Shown: piece by piece, positions 38,914 through 52,648 of the stretch
Layout of the letters: every line of letters begins with the position of its first letter
Numbering within the stretch: the first letter of the stretch is position 1
Source of the DNA: Bythopirellula polymerisocia
GTDB lineage: Bacteria; Planctomycetota; Planctomycetia; Pirellulales; Lacipirellulaceae
Direction of reading: 5' to 3'
DNA: 64,000 nucleotides
Assembly (NCBI RefSeq): GCF_007860015.1
Contig: NZ_SJPS01000001.1
Span: forward strand, 434,001 to 498,000
The notes under the pieces: model-generated
Seen by the model: only the letters and a program-made list of their open reading frames with translations
Told to the model about the DNA's origin: nothing
The model's database searches: none
Position numbers and translations under genes: made by a program

Positions 38914-39111
38914 ATGCCCCCCAGCACCCTCCTAACCTTCAGCTTCGTAGTCGGGATTATCTTGATCCTTAGAGGTATCTGGCTCAACCGCGATCTAGGC
39001 GGCAAATGGGGGGATATGCCGTGGCGATACAAGCTAACGGCCAAGATTGTGTTCTTCTTGGGGGTTGCTGTTCTTATCCTAGGGAATGTCGTTGCTAGAT
39101 TTTTTCGCTGA
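38914..39111 (+). CDS. Small two-helix membrane protein, intact copy of a duplicated family
   Basis: 65 residues from the ATG at 38914. Two membrane helices flank a conserved turn: WLNRDLGGKWGDMPWRYKLTAK. A second copy, frameshifted, is at 43878-44103 (LNRVQGGNWGDLPYRYKTAA). The 3' end overlaps the convergent SRAP gene by 17 bp. Function unknown. Confidence 0.65.
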   Translation: MPPSTLLTFSFVVGIILILRGIWLNRDLGGKWGDMPWRYKLTAKIVFFLGVAVLILGNVVARFFR

Positions 39112-39721
39112 CACGAACTAGAAAAGTCCCATCGACCGAAGGTTGTAGCAGCTCCGCGAGCGGTTCACGCTCCACAATCTCCGGATCCAACCAAGTCGCT
39201 AGGGCGTTCTCTTCGGTCAGTACCACCGGCATCCTAGGATGCCCCACCGACTGGACTTCCGCGTTGGGCATCGTGGTAACTATGGTGCAACTCTGGATGG
39301 TCTCCTCGTCGCCCTGCCAGTGTTCCCACAACCCAGCAAAGACAAACGGCTCATTGCCTGATAAGTGAAAGTAGTGTCCCTTCTCCATGAACTCTGTGCC
39401 GGGGATCAGACAGCGGCGACTCTTGAACGCTGCCCGGAAAGTTGGTTTCGAGTCGATGGTCTCCCCCCGGGCGTTGAAGCACTTTCGCTGAAAGGCTTTG
39501 CGAGAGGTGCTCTTGCCGGACGGCTTCCACCAAAACGGCAACAGCCCCCACTCCATCGGCACCATCTCACGCTCGCCTGAATCGTCCAGGCGAATCACGG
39601 GAACCTGGCTGAGCGGGTAGAAGTCGCCAAAAGGTAACGGCAGCTGATCGTCGGCAATGGTGGCCTTGAACTGCTTGGCTAGCTGGCGGGCTTCGTTCAA
39701 GAGGCGGAAGTGATGGCACAT
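39095..39721 (-). CDS. SRAP-family protein (YedK/HMCES-like)
   Basis: 208 residues. I place the start at 39721 so that the protein begins MCHHF, because the SRAP catalytic Cys must be residue 2 after Met removal; the upstream frame (39736) would add five residues. Other SRAP features: FNARGETIDSKPTFRAAFKSRRCLIPGTEF, HLSGNEPFVFAGLWEHW, CTIVTTMPNAEVQSVGHPRMPVVL. SRAP proteins crosslink covalently to abasic sites in single-stranded DNA and protect forks. Mobile elements often carry them. Convergent with a small membrane protein gene. Confidence 0.93.
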   Translation of the reverse strand: MCHHFRLLNEARQLAKQFKATIADDQLPLPFGDFYPLSQVPVIRLDDSGEREMVPMEWGLLPFWWKPSGKSTSRKAFQRKCFNARGETIDSKPTFRAAFKSRRCLIPGTEFMEKGHYFHLSGNEPFVFAGLWEHWQGDEETIQSCTIVTTMPNAEVQSVGHPRMPVVLTEENALATWLDPEIVEREPLAELLQPSVDGTFLVRVSEKI

Positions 39722-39859
39722 AGCTGGCATTCTCACCGCGAATCATGCGTCTCGCAAGAATCTGTCGCACAGACTAGCCCTCAATGCCAGCAATACGTTG
39801 TGTCGACTCTTTACCCCTCCAACACAAGATAGCGACAGGCTGCTTCCCCCAGAGCTGTA

Positions 39860-40195
39860 TTATGAAATGCAGAAAAAGTCGGGGTCTTTCCCGAACGTCC
39901 CTCCGCTACAGAATGGACACAAGTGGCCGTCCAATAAAAACGTATCTACAATTTTGCTTTCCTTGCATTTTGGACACTTTTGAATCGGATGTTCTGAGTC
40001 CACCATAAACTCTTCCCCACAGTTCAGGCAGAGGTGTGGGGAATCATTGCCGATGCAACGGTCAAGCCGTTCATGGTCAGGATGGTAGGCGTATTCCTTC
40101 TCTCCGGCGTCATTAATGTAATAGGGGTTGCCATCCGACCACGCCTCGATGGCATGACCGCATGTGTCGCATTTAAATCTAACCGCTTCGGCCAT
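39860..40195 (-). CDS. Multi-zinc-ribbon protein
   Basis: 111 residues from the ATG at 40195. Four CxxC-type knuckles (CDTCGHAIE, LCLNCGEEF, CPKCKES, CPFCSGG) suggest two zinc ribbons. The first resembles rubredoxin-like ribbons found in small regulatory proteins. It is probably a nucleic-acid or protein-binding adaptor; no family assigned. Three other zinc-ribbon proteins occur on the element. Confidence 0.6.
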   Translation of the reverse strand: MAEAVRFKCDTCGHAIEAWSDGNPYYINDAGEKEYAYHPDHERLDRCIGNDSPHLCLNCGEEFMVDSEHPIQKCPKCKESKIVDTFLLDGHLCPFCSGGTFGKDPDFFCIS

Positions 40196-40268
40196 AAAAG
40201 CTTCTCTCAACAGAATCAATCAACCATTGTCTAATCATTTATCCGAATGCTCTATGATAGCCCAGCTG

Positions 40269-41468
40269 TCAACCGCCACAGATCCCACAAGGCTTCCCCT
40301 CGTTGGGGGAACACAGCCTGCCGTGCTTGGTGTTCTCAAAGTTCTTGCAATCGCTGTTGTGCCGAACGTTGGTATTTATGTTGAGCCAATGCGTGAGAGC
40401 TGCTGCCTTGGGTGGTTGGTGGGTTGACCTGGAGCGTGAAACGGCTGGCTCGAAACCATCACCAAAGTCATATTCTGAGGAATCCGACTTAGCATCAGTC
40501 TTGGTGTTTAGACTAGGACCTGTGAGACCCTCCCGCCAAACTTCCGCCAAGCGGACCCCTGCCTCGGCGGCACGGTGTTGTGACAAGTTGCCAGCCTGTT
40601 GCAGGTAAGTCTCGGAAAAGTCGATAGGCAAGAACGGCTCAAGCGGCGACTTCATCATAGCCTTGATTGGCCCAAGCACCTCCGGGGTGTAAGCATATTC
40701 CCTGGAGGCTTCTCGGCTTTCCTCCAACCAAGTCAGGGGGTCAAGGGTTCTCTCCCTGGCGAGTACATCCTTGCCGAGAGCTTCATAGTCGGGCTTGCTG
40801 CTGATCCACTTGACCCGGCGGTTCATTGTTCCTTCGTCAAACCCCTCGCCCAAGAAAGCATCCCACAACGCGTGCATGTTGTTCTTCTGTTTGCACGGTA
40901 TTGAGTTGGCCCCACGATCACCATCAGGAAACAGACGTTCGGCGTACAGGCTTCCTGCATGACACGGCTGGTGTGCATCGCCAACCAGATGGGCCAGCCA
41001 ACAAAGAGCAATGGCACGATCTGAGGATGGGGAAGTGGTGTCTGCCATCACCTTCCTACATAGTTCTACAGCTTGGGCAATGTAAAGCTTCTGTGTCTTG
41101 AGCGTGGCAGCCTGGGGCAACGGCCCTGGAGTCTCGGGCACATTCACGTAGAAACCAAGCTTAAGTGTGGCTCCTAATTGGTAGTGCCACGTTGGTCGGT
41201 TGTACTTGGGTTGGCTGCGGGCGATGTCTGGCCAGTAGCCTGCCGTGCCAACTCGGAAGCGATCAATGTCGCGTACCTTGGGCGGGGGCGTGAAGTCTTC
41301 CTGGTAACGAGGGTGAGCAGTGAGCATTTCGAGCAGTTGCTTCTGCTCGTCGGGATTGAGTTGGTCGAACGCCAACAGGGCAACTAGGTGATGGCCTGAT
41401 TCCGACCAAGCATGGGAATAGTTGGCTTGAGAGATGAGAATCAAAAAAATTGCTATGCGATAAATCAT
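40269..41468 (-). CDS. Secreted S1/P1-family nuclease
   Basis: 399 residues. A signal peptide of 20 residues ends SHA, leaving the mature N-terminal Trp that S1/P1 nucleases use as a zinc ligand (AWSESGHHLVALLA). Other zinc ligands are in WHYQ, LAHLVGDAHQPCH and NNMHALWDAFLG. Such enzymes cut single-stranded DNA and RNA outside the cytoplasm. The last 80 residues are low-complexity and not part of the fold. It is divergent from the helicase-associated-repeat gene with 110 bp between. Confidence 0.92.
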   Translation of the reverse strand: MIYRIAIFLILISQANYSHAWSESGHHLVALLAFDQLNPDEQKQLLEMLTAHPRYQEDFTPPPKVRDIDRFRVGTAGYWPDIARSQPKYNRPTWHYQLGATLKLGFYVNVPETPGPLPQAATLKTQKLYIAQAVELCRKVMADTTSPSSDRAIALCWLAHLVGDAHQPCHAGSLYAERLFPDGDRGANSIPCKQKNNMHALWDAFLGEGFDEGTMNRRVKWISSKPDYEALGKDVLARERTLDPLTWLEESREASREYAYTPEVLGPIKAMMKSPLEPFLPIDFSETYLQQAGNLSQHRAAEAGVRLAEVWREGLTGPSLNTKTDAKSDSSEYDFGDGFEPAVSRSRSTHQPPKAAALTHWLNINTNVRHNSDCKNFENTKHGRLCSPNEGKPCGICGG

Positions 41469-41578
41469 GCCTAAATTACACTATGTAGTTGGTGTAAATG
41501 CTAGTGGGTTTTCGCGGAAGAAAGCATATCACATGAATCTCGTAACTGACAAAAGTGGCTTAGAGGAGAGAGTTTGAA

Positions 41579-42988
41579 GTGAGCTGGGAAGAAATGTTCG
41601 CTGAACTCAAGAAATACAAGGCTAAGCACGGTGACTGCGATGTGCCACACAATTGGTCGGGCAATCCGAAACTTGGCCCTTGGGTTAGTCAGCAGCGGCA
41701 CACACACAAGACAGATAAACTCAGCAAAGAGCGTACCTCTCGGCTTGAGAAGATTGGATTCGTATGGAATCCTTTAGCCGCCAAGTGGGAATCGATGTTC
41801 CTTGAACTCCAGAAGTACAAAGCCAAGCATGGCCACTGTAACGTGCCATCCCAGTGGTCCGGTAGATCGAATCTTGGCCTTTGGGTAAGGGGGCTGCGGC
41901 ACGCATACAAGAAAGATTTGCTCAGCAAAGAACGCATTTCACGACTTGAGAAGCTTGGGTTCTTGTGGAATCCTTTGGCCGCCAAGTGGGAAGAGATGTT
42001 TGTTGAACTCAGGAAGTATAAGTCCAAGCATGGTAATTGTAATGTGCCGAACAAGTTTGAGGGCAATCCGCGACTTGGCGAGTGGGTTAGTACCCAGCGA
42101 GCTGAATACCAAAAAGATAATCTCAGTAAAGGTCGTATCTCTCGATTGAATTCTCTCGGCTTCGCTTGGGATAGTCACGAAGCAGCTTGGGAAGAAATGT
42201 TCCAGGCACTCAAGAAATATAAGGCCAAGCATGGTGATTGCCTTGTGCCCTGGCGGTGGAGCGACAACGAAAAACTTGCCGGTTGGGTTGCCTCCCAACG
42301 AAGAGCACTCAAGCAAGGGAGGCTGAGCAAAGACCGAATTGCGAAACTTGATTCGATAGGTTTCGTCTGGGAAATAAAGCCAACTCCATGGGAAGAGATG
42401 TTCCAAGCACTTTGTGATTATAAGGCGAAACATGGAGATACACTTGTACCTCTGGAATGGAAAGAAAATCCACAGCTAGCTTTGTGGATTAGAACGCAAC
42501 GAAAGTCGTACAGCAAAGGCCAACTGAGTAAATCCCGCCTTCAACGGCTGGAGAAAATTGGCTTTGTGTGGTCACTCATCTCAAACGCTTGGGACGAAAT
42601 GTTCGCATCGCTTAAAGATTTCAAGGCGAAGCACGGGGATTGTCGTGTACCGAACGATTGGAACGAAAATCCGCAACTCGCAATATGGATTAAAAATCAA
42701 CGCCGCAAGTATAGCGAAGGCCTGCTGAGCAAGACCCGTATCAAGCGACTTGAAAAACTAGGCTTTGAGTTTAATCTCTGGGAAGCGTCTTGGGAAAAGA
42801 TGTTCAACCAGCTGAAGGCATATAAGAAAAAGCATGGTGACTGCGACGTGCCTCAAAGGTGGACCGAGAACCCTGAACTTGGCGTTTGGGTTAGCAATCA
42901 ACGAACCAGGAAAAGACAGAAGTTGCTAAGCAAAGAACGAATAGCTCGCCTGAATAAGATCGGGTTCTCTTGGAAAGTTGAGTCGTAG
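41579..42988 (+). CDS. Protein of seven helicase-associated (HA) repeats, no helicase
   Basis: 469 residues from a GTG with a GGAGAG site upstream. The whole protein is seven tandem repeats of exactly about 67 residues, each running W-(E/D)-x-M-F, YKAKHGDCxVP, W, LxxWVxxQR, LSKxRxxRLxxIGFxW. This is the helicase-associated domain that normally forms the tail of DEAD/DEAH-like helicases, where it is thought to bind nucleic acid. Here no ATPase part precedes it. It is divergent from the S1/P1 nuclease gene. Confidence 0.85.
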   Translation: MSWEEMFAELKKYKAKHGDCDVPHNWSGNPKLGPWVSQQRHTHKTDKLSKERTSRLEKIGFVWNPLAAKWESMFLELQKYKAKHGHCNVPSQWSGRSNLGLWVRGLRHAYKKDLLSKERISRLEKLGFLWNPLAAKWEEMFVELRKYKSKHGNCNVPNKFEGNPRLGEWVSTQRAEYQKDNLSKGRISRLNSLGFAWDSHEAAWEEMFQALKKYKAKHGDCLVPWRWSDNEKLAGWVASQRRALKQGRLSKDRIAKLDSIGFVWEIKPTPWEEMFQALCDYKAKHGDTLVPLEWKENPQLALWIRTQRKSYSKGQLSKSRLQRLEKIGFVWSLISNAWDEMFASLKDFKAKHGDCRVPNDWNENPQLAIWIKNQRRKYSEGLLSKTRIKRLEKLGFEFNLWEASWEKMFNQLKAYKKKHGDCDVPQRWTENPELGVWVSNQRTRKRQKLLSKERIARLNKIGFSWKVES

Positions 42989-43231
42989 ATCGGCTCCCCT
43001 TCTCGCAGGAATCCGTATCAGAGAATTATAAGGCGGAAAATACCACAGAGAGATCGTACGATCTGAGGGCCTGCTTTTCTGTATGGGTCAGAATACCTAC
43101 CGGACCTGCAAACGCTCGTTTGACGCGATCCTGGGGGGGGCTTGGTGACAAACTAGCTTGTCGCTTTGAGCTTAAGTAGAATTAGGGCCAAACATCTACG
43201 TTTCCGGAACCCCAACACGAAAGGTACGATA

Positions 43232-43888
43232 ATGAGAAACACTATCTTGGCAACTGCAATCGTCCTAATTACATCTAGCCCAACATTAGCTACCCTCTAC
43301 CGTGGCTCGTTCGACACCTTTTGGAAACTAGGAGCGTTCGAGGACTATCCAGCGGTCGCCATGATTGAGGCGACTAGCGACGGGGTAAATTTCAAAATTG
43401 ACTCGATGACGGTCCAATTTACTGCCATGATTCCTGCAAGGCCCGCATTTGGTTCAGGATCGCTCAATCCGATTGCCGTCAGTATCAATATGTTTACAGA
43501 TAGTCAGCCCTTAAGCTTTATTCCAGCTTCTGACGTTGCTACGATCAACCCTCTCCAATTCGGATGGGACGTTCAATATGCCGGTATATATCGTGAAGGT
43601 ATTAGCTTTGAAGCTGTAGGAGTCAACTCTCAGGCACCAGTAGGAACTCGATCAACAAATACTTTGTTTGACTTTGGACTACCTGGTGAGATTGAAGTGA
43701 TTTTCGACTCGTTTGTAGACTGGTCTTTGCCTCTGCTTGAAACTCCAATCGGCATCACTTTCACCGGATTGTCCAAGCCTACCGAACCAGTAAAGCTAGC
43801 GGCAATTCCCGAACCCGCCTCGGCAGTTCTGGCACTACTGGGCATCTCTTTGTTTGGATGTTGGCGGAGATTGGGCCTCACGATGTAG
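43232..43888 (+). CDS. PEP-CTERM exported protein
   Basis: 218 residues from the ATG at 43232 (AAAGG upstream). Signal peptide of about 20 residues, a beta-rich body, and the C-terminal PEP-CTERM sorting signal: IPEPASAVLALLGISLFG followed by CWRR. Such proteins are processed by exosortase and attached to or released from the cell surface. No exosortase is in the window. The 3' end overlaps a convergent pseudogene by 11 bp. Confidence 0.85.
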   Translation: MRNTILATAIVLITSSPTLATLYRGSFDTFWKLGAFEDYPAVAMIEATSDGVNFKIDSMTVQFTAMIPARPAFGSGSLNPIAVSINMFTDSQPLSFIPASDVATINPLQFGWDVQYAGIYREGISFEAVGVNSQAPVGTRSTNTLFDFGLPGEIEVIFDSFVDWSLPLLETPIGITFTGLSKPTEPVKLAAIPEPASAVLALLGISLFGCWRRLGLTM

Positions 43889-44103
43889 CAGTGTCAACGG
43901 CTACAAGAAACACCCGCACCACGATATTCCCAACCAACACGACCACGAAGCCGCCAAAGTATGTGATGAAGGCGGCTGTCTTGTATCGGTAGGGCAGGTC
44001 TCCCCAGTTGCCACCCTGGACGCGGTTGAGGACAATCCCAGCCAAGAAGCATCAGCACGCCGATGGTGAAGATGGCGATGAGTAGGGTGTTGTGGTGAGT
44101 CAT
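43878..44103 (-). pseudogene. Frameshifted second copy of the small two-helix membrane protein
   Basis: Reading from ATG 44103 gives MTHHNTLLIAIFTIGVLMLL, then the frame breaks near 44038. Shifting frame restores AGIVLNRVQGGNWGDLPYRY and a second helix, ending at the TGA 43878-43880. The restored protein matches the intact 38914-39111 gene (WLNRDLGGKWGDMPWRYK). Either a decayed duplicate or a sequencing error. Confidence 0.7.
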
Positions 44104-44140
44104 GGATGTGGTGACTGCCAGTCTTAATGTTGTCTCCACC

Positions 44141-44482
44141 TTAGTCCCAATTAAGCACTGCTTCGCCTTTGGTCATCGTTTGACCGCATTTAGGACACGG
44201 TCCTGGAAATATCCATCGTCGCACACGATGATTCCGGTTCGAGCGATCCCTGTCTGCATAATAGCTTGACTCATAAGACGCAGGTCCGGGACAAACCAAC
44301 TCCCCATCAGACAATCCCGTTGATTCGTCCCAAGGTTTCTCCGAAGTGACCACGTCGAATAGCTCGCCACAGTCTTGGCAGGAGATCGTCGTCGTGCAAG
44401 ACACCATGCCGACATCGTCGCCACCAGAGACCACGGCCTCATAATTGCAGTTTTCGCAAATGAATTGGTAATTGATGCCCAC
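44141..44482 (-). CDS. Zinc-ribbon protein
   Basis: 113 residues from the GTG at 44482 (a TTG at 44536 would add 18 unlikely residues). Three CxxC knuckles: ICENCNYEA, SCQDCGELFDV, CPKCGQTM, with a central region of low similarity to anything I know. It probably binds zinc in two ribbons. Neighbour to the pseudogene on the same strand. Confidence 0.5.
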   Translation of the reverse strand: MGINYQFICENCNYEAVVSGGDDVGMVSCTTTISCQDCGELFDVVTSEKPWDESTGLSDGELVCPGPASYESSYYADRDRSNRNHRVRRWIFPGPCPKCGQTMTKGEAVLNWD

Positions 44483-44715
44483 GGTTCTAGTCTCTATTAC
44501 TGTGTAGCAGACAAGAGCTGCTTCAGACGGCAGCAAACGCTAATCCTATCGGCAGACTTATCGGGATGCTAGAAGTCTGGAACTGGGAAATAGGTCAAAT
44601 GCTCTCGCCGATTCCTGAAAATGCATGGAGGAGGGACTGCTAGGCGAGACATGGTATTGCTACACTTAACTACATGTTGTTTTTCGCAGCCACTTTTGAA
44701 GCGGAGGACTGGAAG

Positions 44716-44949
44716 ATGTTCAAGAAGCTAATCGTACTTGTCTTTTTGGTGGGATTTGCAAGCGAGTGCTACGCATGGCCAGCTTACACCTATCGTACGG
44801 ATAGGGTGACACCTGCTTACCTGTACGGCTATGGAGGGAACTACGGGTATGGGTACTATGGTGGGTGCAACCATTACCACTACCAAGTCCCTGCAGTAGT
44901 TCCCTACTACGGTGGTGCAATTGGCTGGGACTGGCAGCCGATACGATAG
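44716..44949 (+). CDS. Small secreted Gly/Tyr-rich protein
   Basis: 77 residues from the ATG at 44716. Signal peptide ends near ECYA, and the mature part is a YGYGGNYGYGYYGG-type sequence with HYHY, 20% Tyr or more. Short Gly/Tyr-rich secreted proteins are frequent in planctomycetes; function unknown. It stands alone before the double zinc-ribbon gene. Confidence 0.6.
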   Translation: MFKKLIVLVFLVGFASECYAWPAYTYRTDRVTPAYLYGYGGNYGYGYYGGCNHYHYQVPAVVPYYGGAIGWDWQPIR

Positions 44950-45022
44950 GACGTTTCTGGTGCGGGGCGAAGCTAGTTTGAATATTGATGAATACTTCTT
45001 CAATTAGTTGTTGACTTTCCTT

Positions 45023-45802
45023 ATGCCAACTCTTCGTTGCAAGAACTGTGGAAGTGAGATTTCTCCGACTGCGTTTGCTTGCGAGAAATGCGGATGGATT
45101 GATTCTGAACAGGCCTCGCCTCCAGCCAAAATTCGGATCAGGTGCCCAGCCTGCAGGAACGAGCTGGCCGTTTCTTTGAAGTACATTGGCAAATCTGGCA
45201 AATGCCCGGTTTGCAAGACTACCATCACGATCCAGCCTTGTCCCGATCTGAACCAGACGCAGACATCGCCACTTGGCAATCTTGCCCTGGCGATCATCAT
45301 GGCAGCTAAGGATTGCTTCAGTCAAATGACCCCCTACATTGATATTCCCGATAAGGAAGCGAAGAAGGAGGCAGAAGTACTTGTTTTCTTTGAGTTCGTC
45401 TACTTTTTCATGCATTTGACAAACAGGTCAGCGGTTTCTCATCTGACAGAACATCAGATTGAGAAGTTACATGATTACCTCGGACCATTCATCTCATCGA
45501 CCGCGGTAGACTCTTTCTGTGCCCACTGGCCAAAAGAGTTGAAGGAGGGGATGATAAAGGATTTCTACAAGAAATTGAACGATGCAGAGTTGGAATACTC
45601 CACTTGTAATGAGCTATTCTCGGAAGAGAACCCCCTGACGGGAGATTCTCTCTTCTCGAAGCTTGCACGGAATGTTGCCGATCTATCTGATAATTCCATG
45701 AATCCACTCGTGCTGACATTAGTCATTGGATCTGGAGTAGTGGTTTTAAAAGGGCTTGGGCTTGATGCACTCGTCAAGAACACCAGCCGGTTTCTTCAGT
45801 GA
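45023..45802 (+). CDS. Protein with two N-terminal zinc ribbons and a helical domain
   Basis: 259 residues from the ATG at 45023. The first ribbon is LRCKNCGSEI...CEKCGW and the second RCPACRNELAVSLKYIGKSGKCPVCKTTI, the latter of the type found in planctomycete regulatory and kinase-linked proteins. The remaining 180 residues are helical with no recognised fold, ending in a hydrophobic helix (about 235-255). It lies 254 bp upstream of hsdM on the same strand but is not clearly part of that operon. Confidence 0.6.
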   Translation: MPTLRCKNCGSEISPTAFACEKCGWIDSEQASPPAKIRIRCPACRNELAVSLKYIGKSGKCPVCKTTITIQPCPDLNQTQTSPLGNLALAIIMAAKDCFSQMTPYIDIPDKEAKKEAEVLVFFEFVYFFMHLTNRSAVSHLTEHQIEKLHDYLGPFISSTAVDSFCAHWPKELKEGMIKDFYKKLNDAELEYSTCNELFSEENPLTGDSLFSKLARNVADLSDNSMNPLVLTLVIGSGVVVLKGLGLDALVKNTSRFLQ

Positions 45803-46056
45803 AATATGCGATTACCTGACAAAGTCTGATGCAGACGCGGCAAAGAACCACTGTATAAGAAAAGCAAGCGACTCCAAGTTGATAACCTCCAGCCCAAGCG
45901 GTCGACGCCCCGGTCTTGCTGCTCCAGCTACCACGGATAATAGGGAGCATACGCCGACTTTTCGGCTGCTTGCGTCATTTGCCACTGCTACACTTTCCGA
46001 CCGCCAGTGAGTAAAGTAGGAGGTTTCAGTTCTCAATACCTTCCCTTGGGACACGC

Positions 46057-47627
46057 ATGGCCAACAACAACTCCGATACTGAACGACGACTGTGGGATGC
46101 TGCCGATGAGTTTCGGGCGAACTCCAACTTGCGGTCGTCCGAATACTCGACGCCCGTGCTGGGGCTGATCTTCCTGAGGTACGCAGACCACCGCTTTGTC
46201 CAGGCCGAGAAGGAACTAGAGGGCAAAGGCTCAGGTCGCCGGGCCATTGGCAAAGAGGACTACCAGGCCAAGGGGGTGATGTACCTGCCGCCGACCGCTC
46301 GCTTCTCTCACCTGCTGTCGTTGCCGGAGGGGGAGAACATCGGCAAGGCGATCAACGAGGCGATGAAGGCGGTGGAGGCCGAGAACGAAGATCTCAAGGG
46401 GGTCCTGCCCAAGACCTACACCAAGATCGAGAACTCGATCCTGGTTTCCCTGCTGAAGAACTTCTCTCAGATTGGCGTGGATGCCGAGGGGGACGCCTTT
46501 GGCAAAATCTATGAATACTTCCTTGGCAACTTCGCCCGCAGCGAGGGGCAGAAGGGGGGCGAGTTCTTCACCCCCACGTCGTTGGTCAAGTTGATCGTCG
46601 AGATCATCGAACCGTACCACGGACGCATCTATGACCCTGCTTGTGGCTCGGGCGGTATGTTTGTTCAGAGTGCAGGTTTTATCAAGGCCCACCAGCAGAA
46701 GCCGTCTGTGGAGATTTCGTGCTACGGCCAGGAGCGTGTCGAGGGTACCCGGCAGTTGGCACTCATGAACTTGGCCGTCCATTCCTTATCGGGTGACATC
46801 CGCTTGGGCAACAGCTACTACGAAGACCTGCACGAATGTGTCGGCAAGTTCGACTTCGTGATGGCCAATCCGCCGTTCAACGTGGACAAAGTGGACAAAG
46901 AGAAGATTAAGGACGATCCCCGCTTTCCGCTGGGGATGCCACGGGCGGACAACGCCAACTACCTCTGGATCGAACTATTCCACAGTTCGCTCAATAGCAA
47001 GGGGCGGTCGGGCTTCGTCATGGCCAACTCGGCAGCGGACGCCCGCCAGTCAGAGATGGAGATTCGTAAGAAGCTGCTACAAAAGCACGCGGTCGATGTG
47101 ATGGTCGCCATCGGGCCGAACTTCTTCTACACGGTCACGCTCCCCTGCACGCTGTGGTTCCTGGATAACGGCAAGTCCCAGACCGACCGCCAGGACAAGG
47201 TGCTGTTCATCGACGCTCGGCATACGTTCCGGCAGGTGGACCGGGCCCACCGCAAGTTCAGCCCCAAGCAGATCGAGTATCTGGCCAACATCGTGCGGCT
47301 GTACCGGGGGGAGCAGCCGGAGTTTATTGCTGGTGACGACGACGAGATCCCTGGCGACGAACCTGACCTGAAGGAGACCTTCCCAAAGCTGAAGTACACG
47401 GACGTGGCGGGACTCTGCAAGGTTGCCACGCTGGAGGAGATCGAGGCCCAGGGATGGAGTCTGAACCCAGGTCGCTATGTTGGCGTGGCAGATCGTGAGG
47501 AAGACGACTTTGTGTTTGCCGAACGGCTGGAGGAACTCAACGAAGAGTTGGAGGTTCTGAACTCAGAAGCCAGCGAACTGGAAGAACGGATTGCGAACAA
47601 CGTCGCCAAGTTGTTGGAGGCGGCGTT

Positions 47628-47631
<4 letters not shown>
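46057..47631 (+). CDS. hsdM: Type I restriction-modification DNA methyltransferase HsdM
   Basis: 524 residues. HsdM N-terminal helical domain (residues 5-150), then the N6-adenine methyltransferase: SAM motif [10 protein letters not shown] at 193-202 and catalytic NPPF at 271-274. The C-terminal coiled coil contacts the specificity subunit. It modifies one adenine in each half of the recognition site. The stop overlaps the GTG start of hsdS (GTGA), so translation is coupled. Confidence 0.97.
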
Positions 47632-48967
<1,336 letters not shown>

Positions 48968-48971
<4 letters not shown>

Positions 48972-49246
48972 AGCTACTAGCAATAGCGTTTGCAGTTTTA
49001 GGGTTGGTAATTGTGAATCATGCACAAAAAACATCCTATGAACTTTCAGTGGAATTAATTCATAAGGGAAGTGGTGTAGAATATTATGATACTCGTCCAT
49101 TGAACCAGGGAGCGAACTGGGATCGGCGAAACCCAGAGACGAATTGGGAACGAAAGAATCGGCTCAATGATCGCCTTAGTGCATTCGGGGGATTCTGTAT
49201 AATAGTTGCTTGTTATTGTTGGTGGAAACACGAAACGAATAAGTGA
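48968..49246 (+). CDS. Small membrane protein inside the hsd operon
   Basis: 92 residues, ATG overlapping the hsdS stop and ending 10 bp before hsdR. An N-terminal hydrophobic helix (about 3-18) and a C-terminal helix (about 72-87, with CYCWW) flank a polar segment of about 50 residues containing NWDRRNPETNWERKNR. Not part of any standard type I system. Its placement means it is made with the restriction enzyme; it may tether or regulate the complex. AT-rich compared with hsdM and hsdR. Confidence 0.65.
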
Positions 49247-49256
49247 AACTTGGGGC

Positions 49257-52451
<3,195 letters not shown>

Positions 52452-52496
52452 GCCACACCGCCAACATCATTCCATTTGCCAAGCCCATCGATGAAT

Positions 52497-52574
52497 GATT
52501 CTGGGGGCATTCTGTGGCCTCAATTTCCTCCGGTTTTTGCAACCGAAGGCCTTTTTCTGCGGTTTCAGCGATTT
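52497..52574. repeat. 78-bp direct repeat, copy A
   Basis: Non-coding stretch after hsdR. It aligns without gaps to 52649-52726 with 65 of 78 identical bases (my count). Both start GATTCTGGGGGCAT and end CTTTTTCTGCGGTTT-AGCGATTT. Confidence 0.85.
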
Positions 52575-52648
52575 GTCTGTTGACACGTTGAAACGGCATT
52601 GATGAACAATTCTCATAGACTCTCTCCCCGACTTGAGGGACTCCGAGC

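Noticed and set aside
41579..42988. Seven-fold periodicity as a DNA repeat element
   Set aside because: Conservation is at protein level with divergent codons; it is a repeat protein.
37298..45802. Integron-like cassette array suggested by many small unrelated genes
   Set aside because: Genes point both ways, no attC-like core sites recognised and no integron integrase; only the weak GCCAGCAA repeat is shared.
45812..46054. Overlapping small frames between the zinc-ribbon gene and hsdM
   Set aside because: Both strands open by chance; no start signals or family features.
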